Below, piece by piece: positions 57,561 through 64,000 of a DNA stretch of 64,000 bases. Each line of letters begins with the position of its first letter. The first letter of the stretch is position 1. A model generated the notes under the pieces. The model was not told the origin of the DNA. It was given only the letters and a program-made list of their open reading frames with translations, and made no database searches. A program made the position numbers and the translations under genes. The stretch lies in assembly GCA_963663285.2 (NCBI GenBank), contig CAXXNI010000002.1:62001-126000 (forward strand), in the 5' to 3' direction. The DNA is from CAXXOK01 sp963663285. GTDB taxonomy: Bacteria > Bacillota > Clostridia > Christensenellales > Aristaeellaceae.

Positions 57561-58115
57561 GTGACGCAAAACGATTTATACACCTTGCAGCCGACGTTTG
57601 AAAATGAGCTTGTCCTGCTCCGCCCGATTGCCGATGAGGATATTCCCTCGCTGCTCCGCTGTTATAGTGATGTGCACGCCGTGCCGCTGTTTAACAGCGA
57701 CAACTGCAATGGGGACGATTTTCATTATACTACGCCGGAGCGAATGAAAAAGGCGGTAGCCTTTTGGCGGCAAAGCTATATAGACCGCGCATTTATCCGG
57801 TGGGCGGTGGTAGATCAATCGCTGACCGAGGTTGTAGGTACGGTGGAAATGTTCCACCGAATAGCGGATGATGCGGATAACCACGTTGGGTTACTGCGAG
57901 TGGATCTGCAAAGCCGGTTTGAAACGCGCGCATTTATCCATGCGCTGCTTAGCTTGTGCCTGCGGCACTTTTATGAGGGATTTGAAGTGGAGCGCATCCT
58001 CACCAAGGCTCCGCCGCAGGCTCGAGAACGCATAACAGCGATGGAGGCCGCCGGGTTTATCCCGATGCCCCGTATGCTGGGTTCGCACCCCTTTTACTAC
58101 GAAAGAAAACGCTGA
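57561..58115 (+). CDS. GNAT-family N-acetyltransferase
   Basis: This 184-residue protein has the layout of RimJ/RimL-type acetyltransferases: E-L-V-L-L-R-P-I near residue 16, a central W-A-V-V-D-Q beta strand near 77, V-G-T-V-E-M-F near 90 and a C-terminal A-A-G-F-I near 167. The acetyl-CoA loop is poorly conserved (L-Q-S-R-F-E-T-R-A in place of R-G-x-G), which makes activity less sure. GTG at 57561 follows AAGG. It lies between serC and serA, but the link to serine metabolism is unknown. Confidence 0.75.
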   Translation: MTQNDLYTLQPTFENELVLLRPIADEDIPSLLRCYSDVHAVPLFNSDNCNGDDFHYTTPERMKKAVAFWRQSYIDRAFIRWAVVDQSLTEVVGTVEMFHRIADDADNHVGLLRVDLQSRFETRAFIHALLSLCLRHFYEGFEVERILTKAPPQARERITAMEAAGFIPMPRMLGSHPFYYERKR

Positions 58116-58139
58116 ATAACATAGCAAGGAGAGAAAAAC

Positions 58140-59315
58140 ATGTTTAAAATCCGTACGCTGAACCAGATTTCCGATATTATTCACCAACACCTGAGCGCTG
58201 AAAAATATCTGGTTGCCAAGGAAGAACCCGTGCCGGACGGTATCCTTGTACGCTCCGCAGATATGCACAACATGGAACTGCCCCAGAGCCTTTTGGCTAT
58301 TGCCCGTGCCGGGGCGGGAACCAACAACATTCCGGTAGAAGAGTGCAACAAGCGCGGCATCGTCGTGTTCAACACGCCGGGCGCTAATGCAAACGCCGTA
58401 GCTGAATTGGTTGCCTGTGGGTTGATGCTGGGCAGCCGCAACATCACCGGCGGCGTGGAGTGGGTGCAAACACTCAAGGGGAAAGGCGCCGAAGTGCCCA
58501 AACTGGTGGAAAAAGGCAAGTCTAACTTTGTGGGCCCGGAAGTGCGCGGGAAAACACTGGGCGTCGTTGGGTTGGGTGCGATCGGTGCGATTGTGGCCAA
58601 CACTGCCGCACAAGGTCTGGGCATGGAAGTAATCGGCTACGATCCCTTTATCAGCGTTGACAGCGCATGGTCGCTCAGCCGTGCGGTAAAGCGCAGCAAT
58701 AATCTGGACGAGATTTTTGCGCAGGCGGACTACATCACCGTACATGTGCCCCTGACCGATCAGACGAAGCACCTCATCGGTGACAATAGCTTTGCCAAGA
58801 TGAAGGACGGCGTACACATTCTCAATTTCAGCCGTGGAGAACTGGTAGACAGCACAGCGATAAAGAAAGCGCTGGAAAGCGGCAAAGTCGGCAGCTATGT
58901 TACGGATTTTGCGGTGGACGAGTTGATCGGCGTAAAAAATGCGGTGCTCATTCCGCATCTGGGCGCCAGCACCCCGGAAAGCGAGCAGAACTGCGCCAGC
59001 ATGGCAGCCAGTGAACTGCGCGATTATCTGGAGATCGGACAGATCAAGAACAGCGTCAACTTCCCGGATATTACGCTGGAGGGCAGCAGCAACAACCGCG
59101 TGCTGGTCATCCACGAAAATATTCCCAACATGGTTAGCTCCATATCCTCTGCAATCAGCGGTAAGCAGATCAATATCGACCATATGCAAAATAAAAGCCG
59201 CAAGACCGTCGCCATTACGGTGCTCGGGTTGGACGACCATCCCGATGAGAGCCTGATTGCCGAAATCAGCGCACTGCCCGGCGTAATCCGCGTGCGTACG
59301 TTTGGTAACAACTAA
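58140..59315 (+). CDS. serA: D-3-phosphoglycerate dehydrogenase
   Basis: This 391-residue enzyme makes 3-phosphohydroxypyruvate with NAD, starting serine synthesis. It has R-A-G-A-G-T-N-N near residue 58, the NAD site V-V-G-L-G-A-I-G near 142, catalytic S-R-G-E near 233 and P-H-L-G-A-S-T near 275. The last 80 residues resemble an ACT domain (V-L-V-I-H-E-N-I-P near 318), which usually gives serine feedback inhibition. GGAGAG precedes the ATG. Its product is the substrate of serC in the same operon. A long minus-strand frame over this gene is a shadow. Confidence 0.94.
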   Translation: MFKIRTLNQISDIIHQHLSAEKYLVAKEEPVPDGILVRSADMHNMELPQSLLAIARAGAGTNNIPVEECNKRGIVVFNTPGANANAVAELVACGLMLGSRNITGGVEWVQTLKGKGAEVPKLVEKGKSNFVGPEVRGKTLGVVGLGAIGAIVANTAAQGLGMEVIGYDPFISVDSAWSLSRAVKRSNNLDEIFAQADYITVHVPLTDQTKHLIGDNSFAKMKDGVHILNFSRGELVDSTAIKKALESGKVGSYVTDFAVDELIGVKNAVLIPHLGASTPESEQNCASMAASELRDYLEIGQIKNSVNFPDITLEGSSNNRVLVIHENIPNMVSSISSAISGKQINIDHMQNKSRKTVAITVLGLDDHPDESLIAEISALPGVIRVRTFGNN

Positions 59316-59339
59316 ACGGGCAAAGCAACTGTATATAAA

Positions 59340-59369
59340 AGCCGCTATGGTGATATCACCATAGCGGCT
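59340..59369. terminator. perfect 30-bp palindrome after serA
   Basis: The sequence from 59340 to 59369 is its own reverse complement (arm AGCCGCTATGGTGAT). As RNA it would form a strong hairpin 25 bases after the serA stop. There is no T tract on the plus side (CCGCTTATTG), while the minus side has TTTTATAT, so termination may work better for minus-strand transcripts. Confidence 0.6.
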
Positions 59370-59598
59370 CCGCTTATTGCAAAAGAGAAGTAGGCCTTGC
59401 GGCTGTCTCCATCGCGGGTAATCGCGCATAGCGGGGTGAACGCTAGACCTATCGCTTTGCACACGAATTCACATTGTTCTATACCTGCTGTTTACTGGAT
59501 TAGGCCATGTGTTACGGTTAAAATTGCTATGGCGCATACGTTGCTGCGGCTTCTGAAATGGATGTTGTAATAATGACATATTTTATCCGGTTATGATG

Positions 59599-59627
59599 TT
59601 GACGGGTCTTGACGGCAACGATATACT
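59599..59627 (+). promoter_or_regulatory. promoter of the aldo/keto reductase gene
   Basis: TTGACG (59599-59604) and TATACT (59622-59627) are 17 bases apart. The spacer holds a second TTGACGG-like copy, CTTGACGG. Confidence 0.75.
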
Positions 59628-59685
59628 GAAAAGGAACAGGTTTGGGCAAAGCGGAAATGCTTATGCCCGGTGAAAGGAGAATAAG

Positions 59686-60822
59686 ATGATTTATCGCAAA
59701 ATGGAACGATTGGGCGTTACCCCGTCGCTGCTGGGTTTTGGTTGTATGCGTCTGCCGCTGACGCCGGAAAAAACCATAGACGAAGCGGAAACAATGCGCA
59801 TGTTTGACTTGGCGTATAACGCCGGCGTTACATACTATGACACCGCATATCCCTACCATAATGGGGAGAGCGAGCTGGTCGTGGGAAAAATGCTGAAACG
59901 GTATCCGCGCGACAGCTATTATATCGCTACCAAGCTGCCGATGTATATGATTACATCGCTGGAGCAAGCCAAGGAGATTTTTGAAGAGCAGCGTAAGAAA
60001 TTGCAAATGGAATGCATCGATTTCTATCTGCTGCATACGTTGAATAAGAATTCCTTTGATCTGGCGGTACGGGAAGGAATTATCGATTACTGTGAGCAGC
60101 TGAAAAAGGAGGGGAAAATCCGCTTTCTGGGTTTCTCCTTCCATGACGAGTACGAGCAGTTCGAGCGTATTTTGACTTATCGGGATTGGGATTTTTGCCA
60201 AATCCAATACAACTACCGTGATGAAGCCTTTCAAGCGGGAACCAAAGGGTATGAGCTGGCAAAATCACTGAACATACCGGTGATTGTAATGGAGCCGGTA
60301 AGAGGCGGGCAGCTGGCGAACCTTGCAGAGGATATAAGCGCACCTATGCGCGAGGCAACGCCGGGGGCTTCGGACGCATCTTTTGCTCTGCGCTGGGCGG
60401 CAGGCCACGACGGTGTGAATGTTATTCTCAGCGGTATGTCCACCTATGAGCAGATGGAAGATAACTTAAAGACCTTTGAGAACGAAAAACCGTTAAGCGA
60501 GAAGGAGCAGGAAGCGATTGCCGAGGTATCCCGCAGATTGGATAAGCTGGTGAGAATCGGCTGTACAGCCTGCCGCTACTGCATGCCTTGCCCGGCGGGC
60601 GTGGATATACCCGGTAACTTCTCTGTATGGAACAATCTGGGCATGTACGGTAAAAGCCACAGCGTGGAATTTGCCTGGAAAATGCAAATTAAGGATGAAA
60701 ACCGCGCTGATCAATGTGTGCAGTGCCATCAGTGCGAGGAGAAGTGCCCGCAGAATCTGCCGATTGCAGATGCTTTGCAGCAGCTGCAACAGGAATTGGA
60801 TGCCGCATACCCACGAACGTAA
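59686..60822 (+). CDS. aldo/keto reductase with C-terminal 4Fe-4S clusters
   Basis: This 378-residue protein has an aldo/keto reductase barrel (about 1-290; catalytic Asp/Tyr in Y-Y-D-T-A-Y-P-Y near 48 and F-Y-L-L-H near 114) and a ferredoxin-like tail with C-T-A-C-R-Y-C-M-P-C-P (about 294-304) and C-V-Q-C-H-Q-C-E-E-K-C-P (about 346-357). Such proteins may couple reduction to ferredoxin-type electron flow; substrates are mostly unknown. AAAGGAG precedes the ATG. It is a single-gene unit between its own promoter and terminator. Confidence 0.92.
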   Translation: MIYRKMERLGVTPSLLGFGCMRLPLTPEKTIDEAETMRMFDLAYNAGVTYYDTAYPYHNGESELVVGKMLKRYPRDSYYIATKLPMYMITSLEQAKEIFEEQRKKLQMECIDFYLLHTLNKNSFDLAVREGIIDYCEQLKKEGKIRFLGFSFHDEYEQFERILTYRDWDFCQIQYNYRDEAFQAGTKGYELAKSLNIPVIVMEPVRGGQLANLAEDISAPMREATPGASDASFALRWAAGHDGVNVILSGMSTYEQMEDNLKTFENEKPLSEKEQEAIAEVSRRLDKLVRIGCTACRYCMPCPAGVDIPGNFSVWNNLGMYGKSHSVEFAWKMQIKDENRADQCVQCHQCEEKCPQNLPIADALQQLQQELDAAYPRT

Positions 60823-60830
60823 AAAGAGCT

Positions 60831-60866
60831 CGAGAGCCTGTGCGATACGCACAGGCTCTCGTTTGT
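60831..60866 (+). terminator. intrinsic terminator of the aldo/keto reductase gene
   Basis: A perfect 14-bp stem (60831-60844 with 60848-60861, arm CGAGAGCCTGTGCG) with a 3-base loop is followed by TTTGTT. Confidence 0.85.
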
Positions 60867-61003
60867 TAAAAAGGCTTATTTGCTTTCTGCCATTTCCCAA
60901 CGGATAAAGACTGCATCTGAATGCACTGTTCCTATTATGCAGCGCTGTCTGCGCCAGCATATTTTATGCAAACATGATAATTTTAAATCGTCCGCTAATG
61001 TAC

Positions 61004-61034
61004 AAAGCGCCTGTGTACATTACACAGGCGCTTT
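61004..61034. terminator. terminator of the dipeptidase operon (bidirectional form)
   Basis: A perfect 14-bp stem AAAGCGCCTGTGTA/TACACAGGCGCTTT (61004-61017 with 61021-61034) lies 20 bases past the dipeptidase stop. Its A/T ends let it work on both strands. Confidence 0.82.
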
Positions 61035-61054
61035 CATATGCTTGGACCGATGAA

Positions 61055-61972
61055 TTACAGCTTTGCCAAATAGCGCTTGAAGTTTGCGCCTGCAAAGTCC
61101 TTAATGGCAGTCTCGGTATAGCCGCGCTCCTTCATACGGGCAAACAGGGCGTAAACGCAACCGGCATGTTCCAGCCCTGTGGGATGGGTTTCAATTCCGT
61201 CAAAATCGGACCCCATACCAATGTGTTTGGCGCCGCCCAGCTCCGTCAAATGATCGATATGATCGATCACCGTATCCAAATCTGCTTCCTGTTTGGGGCT
61301 GAGAAAAGCGGGATAGAAGTTGATGCCAAAATACCCACCCATGTCAAAAAGCGCTTTTAGCTGCTCATCCGTCAAGTTACGGGGATGGTCGCATAGCGCC
61401 CGGCAGCAGGAATGCGAAGCGATGATGGGCTTTTTGCTGTATTTCAGCACGTCCTGCACACCGGCTTCATTCAGATGGCTGATGTCTACCGCCATATGCT
61501 GCTTGTTCATCTGCTGAATCAGCTTTTGCCCAAGAGATGTGAGCCCGTGGTCACTGCCGCTGATGGCGGGAAAGGCAAAGCAGTTTTCATTATTCCATAC
61601 AATCGCGGCAATTCGTACGCCCATCGCGGCAAAACCATCTACCGCCTGCGGACCGCACGCAAAAGCCTCGCCGCCTTCGATGGTCAGCATTACATTGGGT
61701 TTGCCGGGTTGTGCTTCTTCCACTTTACGTACCTGTACAAACCCCTGATTTTTCAGTAAATCGTCAAACGCCAGCATTTCGCGGTCGATCAAGCCGACGT
61801 CCTTGCCTTGCAAACCTTCCGGACCGGTCCAAAGCGCAAGGGCTTGTATGCGGGTATCATTTTCACCGCCGGCGGTCAATCGTTCTGCCGTAATATCCGG
61901 CAGTTTGGACGGATCGCGGTCTGGCAATTGCAGGGTATAGAGGGTATCGGCGTGAGCATCGCAAATGAGCAT
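61055..61972 (-). CDS. membrane dipeptidase family (M19) peptidase
   Basis: This 305-residue zinc peptidase of the renal dipeptidase family hydrolyses dipeptides, possibly including D-amino-acid dipeptides. It begins D-A-H-A-D-T-L (metal H-x-D, residues 5-7), has E-G-G near 98, V-D-I-S-H near 160 and S-H-S-C-C-R-A near 181, and G-S-D-F-D-G near 252. No signal peptide is present, so it acts in the cytoplasm. AGGAGG precedes the ATG. It is the last gene after DUF5711 and CvpA-like genes on this strand. Confidence 0.93.
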   Translation of the reverse strand: MLICDAHADTLYTLQLPDRDPSKLPDITAERLTAGGENDTRIQALALWTGPEGLQGKDVGLIDREMLAFDDLLKNQGFVQVRKVEEAQPGKPNVMLTIEGGEAFACGPQAVDGFAAMGVRIAAIVWNNENCFAFPAISGSDHGLTSLGQKLIQQMNKQHMAVDISHLNEAGVQDVLKYSKKPIIASHSCCRALCDHPRNLTDEQLKALFDMGGYFGINFYPAFLSPKQEADLDTVIDHIDHLTELGGAKHIGMGSDFDGIETHPTGLEHAGCVYALFARMKERGYTETAIKDFAGANFKRYLAKL

Positions 61973-61987
61973 GGTGTTGCCTCCTGT

Positions 61988-62701
61988 TTACAGTTTTCGG
62001 TTCATAATGGAGATGATCAGGTTCCCGTTTTGGAAAATGTTTGCCAGCGCGCTTTCATCCACAAGCGTCTGGAACTGCTCCAGCGGGATCACGCTTTGCA
62101 TAAGAGGCATTGAGGTAAAGAAAATGAAGCATAAGATGCAACCTATAACAAAACCAAAAACGCCTCCGGCCAGCCAATCCAGCTGTTTGAGCACCGGAAA
62201 ACGGAAAACGCTGCGCAGCATGTTGATGAGGATGGTCAGTACTATGTAGCAGACCAGAAAACAAATGATAAAGCAGATCACGTTGATGCTGACCGAAAGA
62301 ATGGTTTGGTTTACATAGTCGCCAACGGTGGTCGCCAGCGTCCCCATGGGGCTGAATACTTTCTCAGTCAGGTTCGCCTGCAAAAGACGACCGATAGGGT
62401 CCGGTAGATTGGCCTTATCGACAATCGCCGTAATATTGCTGGCGCTGAGGGTATCCACTGCGCGGCTGCTGAGATCCAAATCACCCAGCAGACTGCCTGA
62501 ATCGGTATAGCTGCTGATGAGACGGACAATTTCGGTATTGGAGCTAAGCGCGTCCGCCAGTTTGGGGAAAAGCCAGAAGGAACCCGCAAAGGAAAGCAGG
62601 CTGCCGCCCAGATTCAGCAATGTTTGAATGAACCCCCGGTAGCATCCAAACAATATACATAACGCGATGAGAATGATAATGCCGTAATCGACCACATTCA
62701 C
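61988..62701 (-). CDS. CvpA-family membrane protein
   Basis: This 237-residue protein has four predicted membrane segments (near 6-24, 28-47, 135-160 and 175-200) with N-terminal V-D-Y-G-I-I and G-x-x-R-G-F typical of the CvpA/colicin V production family. The start is GTG at 62701 after AAGGAG. It lies 15 bases before the dipeptidase start. Function in Firmicutes is poorly known; envelope roles are suspected. Confidence 0.85.
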   Translation of the reverse strand: MNVVDYGIIILIALCILFGCYRGFIQTLLNLGGSLLSFAGSFWLFPKLADALSSNTEIVRLISSYTDSGSLLGDLDLSSRAVDTLSASNITAIVDKANLPDPIGRLLQANLTEKVFSPMGTLATTVGDYVNQTILSVSINVICFIICFLVCYIVLTILINMLRSVFRFPVLKQLDWLAGGVFGFVIGCILCFIFFTSMPLMQSVIPLEQFQTLVDESALANIFQNGNLIISIMNRKL

Positions 62702-62767
62702 GCGGAATCGCTCCTTTCAGACAAAAGAACCTAAGTAAGCACCCGGGCTTTCTAAATACAAACGGGT

Positions 62768-63898
62768 TTACCGGGCGGTAGCTTCCGGTAGGGTACATAC
62801 GTATACTTCATCCCCGCAGGCGACCAGCATATGGCCGTCGTTTAGAACGCCGATGAAACGGTCGGCAGAAGCGTCCAGCGGTAAATCGTACGCAGAGAAA
62901 CGGTTATCGTTCATGGAAGCGCGGTATAGCCGGTCGGCTCCCACGGCGTAGATATTCTTATCCCACACAGCGGCGCCAATGCAGGTATCCGGCAGGCTAT
63001 ACCGTTTATCTGTATCGCCGGAGATAAGGCGCAGCTCTCGAATGTCGTAATCGCTGTCGGTTTGCGCGGTGGGGGCGAACAGCATCAGCGCATTGCCCCT
63101 GTCCGGTATCTCTTTGCTGATGAGCCGCCACCCGTATACCAGTATGCTGGATGCGGTATCCTCGGTGCCCCGGTAGTTGAAGCTAAGCATCTTGCGGGTG
63201 TTGATGACCCGCAGGACGCTGCTTTCATACAACACCGCGTAGGTGATGGAATCTCCCAGTGATACCTCGCCGGTATTCATTTTACCGACTTCAAAGGTGT
63301 TTAAGATGGTGTTGGCGGCTGTGCCGAAAACATCCAACGCCAGCGTCCACATATATTCGCCGTTTTTACCGTAAAATCCCACATCCAGCAGAATCAGGTG
63401 CTCGTAAGCGTCGGCTTCTTCATCCATATGGGAACCCTGATGATCCTTTACCACCAGACGCGGAGTAGTACTGTCGCCAATGACGGCGGCTATATATTGT
63501 TTCCCGGCGCGGGCAAACTGGATGGGTTCGCCAAGATTATCGTTATAACTGGAACGTCCGTTTTGATCAATAATGTAGATGGTGTTTCCGGCCCATGCGA
63601 CAACAACATCGTCGGTGCAATCAAAACCGGCGCTTTCGCCCAGCTGGAACGACCAACGCACAGCGCCCGTATTGCTCATGCAGTGGATGCTTTCTCCGTC
63701 ATAATACAATACGTTGGAACCAAATGGTTTGATGCTGTCGTTATACTCACAGGGAAGGCGATACGCCGTGACATTGGTGACCGGGCGGGATTGAACCAAC
63801 GATATAATCAGGATAATCACCGCGGCTATGGCGGCGAGAATCCCAAGAAGAATCAATATCGATTGCCAGCGCTTTCGTCTGGGTTGTACCCTCTGCAT
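62768..63898 (-). CDS. DUF5711-family membrane-anchored beta-propeller protein
   Basis: This 376-residue protein has a short basic cytoplasmic end, a membrane segment (about 13-33) and a long outer domain whose repeated strands (for example V-L-Y-Y-D-G near 64, W-S-F-Q near 80, V-V-A-W-A-G-N-T near 99) look like a PQQ-type propeller, as in DUF5711 proteins. The neighbour is a CvpA-like gene, a pairing that suits an envelope role. AAAGGAG precedes the ATG. A minus-strand TATAAT at 63980-63985 may be its -10 box; the -35 would be outside the window. Confidence 0.82.
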   Translation of the reverse strand: MQRVQPRRKRWQSILILLGILAAIAAVIILIISLVQSRPVTNVTAYRLPCEYNDSIKPFGSNVLYYDGESIHCMSNTGAVRWSFQLGESAGFDCTDDVVVAWAGNTIYIIDQNGRSSYNDNLGEPIQFARAGKQYIAAVIGDSTTPRLVVKDHQGSHMDEEADAYEHLILLDVGFYGKNGEYMWTLALDVFGTAANTILNTFEVGKMNTGEVSLGDSITYAVLYESSVLRVINTRKMLSFNYRGTEDTASSILVYGWRLISKEIPDRGNALMLFAPTAQTDSDYDIRELRLISGDTDKRYSLPDTCIGAAVWDKNIYAVGADRLYRASMNDNRFSAYDLPLDASADRFIGVLNDGHMLVACGDEVYVCTLPEATAR

Positions 63899-64000
63899 AG
63901 GCTCTCCTTTAAAAAAGCTTCCCTTGGTGAAGGGATGGCTCTGCGGCGGTACGGTTGGGAAGTACGCGCACTAATGTTTATTATAGCGAAAACAGGAGTG

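Larger units (their letters stand above)
59316..59685 (+). other. intergenic region between serA and aldo/keto reductase
   Basis: This 370-base gap holds the palindrome at 59340 and the promoter at 59599. Nothing else recognisable was found. Confidence 0.5.

Noticed and set aside
57891..59462. A 523-codon minus-strand frame across serA
   Set aside because: It is antisense to a clear serA gene and crosses the palindrome after it; no ribosome site or domain is seen.
1..64000. CRISPR arrays, tRNA or rRNA genes, insertion sequences, prophage
   Set aside because: No regularly spaced repeats, no T-arm-like GGTTCGAATCC in a cloverleaf context, no transposase or phage protein was found by eye.

Overview
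The window looks like chromosomal DNA of a low-to-mid-GC Firmicute, probably a gut or rumen Clostridia member (Christensenellales-like). This is an inference from strong Shine-Dalgarno sites, TTGACA/TATAAT-type promoters with 17-base spacers, secreted proteins ending their signal peptides in A-x-A-E, and a gene content dominated by sugar import and surface glycan synthesis. I saw no tRNA, rRNA, CRISPR array, insertion sequence or phage gene.

Layout. 1-3851 (minus): a ribose/galactose-type ABC importer (ATPase, permease, binding protein), followed at the left edge by what looks like the first codons of a family 3 glycosidase. 4164-5186: its likely LacI-type repressor; two copies of one 18-bp operator lie in the divergent promoter region. 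5773-11778: a FadR-type regulator, a CUT1 sugar importer, a split transketolase and a small cupin. 12089-23532: a rhamnan-type polysaccharide operon (priming transferase, glycosyltransferases, RmlC, RmlD, Wzm/Wzt exporter, two RgpF-like proteins). 23786-25240: TetR, flavodoxin and a membrane FMN-binding protein.

25572-38497 is a HexNAc-type sugar region: an AraC regulator, a nucleotidyltransferase, N-acetylhexosamine 1-kinase (NahK), a Gfo/Idh/MocA oxidoreductase and an SDR; then a second CUT1 importer; then nagB, nagA and an 8-oxoguanine deaminase-like amidohydrolase. Together these could import amino-sugar glycans and feed them both to nucleotide sugars and to fructose-6-phosphate. 38651-49334 (mostly minus) holds a small secreted protein, five large membrane proteins (glycosyltransferase-like or DUF6056), an isolated argH and a small zinc-ribbon protein.

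49494-53224: an ABC-F protein with one degenerate ATPase site, DUF1653, exonuclease III, a YfcE-type phosphodiesterase and a thioesterase. 53370-55883: a HisH2/HisF2/sugar-amidotransferase trio expected to make an acetamidino sugar rather than histidine. 56430-59315: serC, an acetyltransferase and serA. 59686-60822: aldo/keto reductase with a ferredoxin tail. 61055-63898 (minus): a DUF5711 propeller protein, a CvpA-like protein and an M19 dipeptidase.

Neither CUT1 importer has its own ATPase, so both probably share one encoded elsewhere. All functional assignments come from reading motifs and family resemblance; no database search was run.
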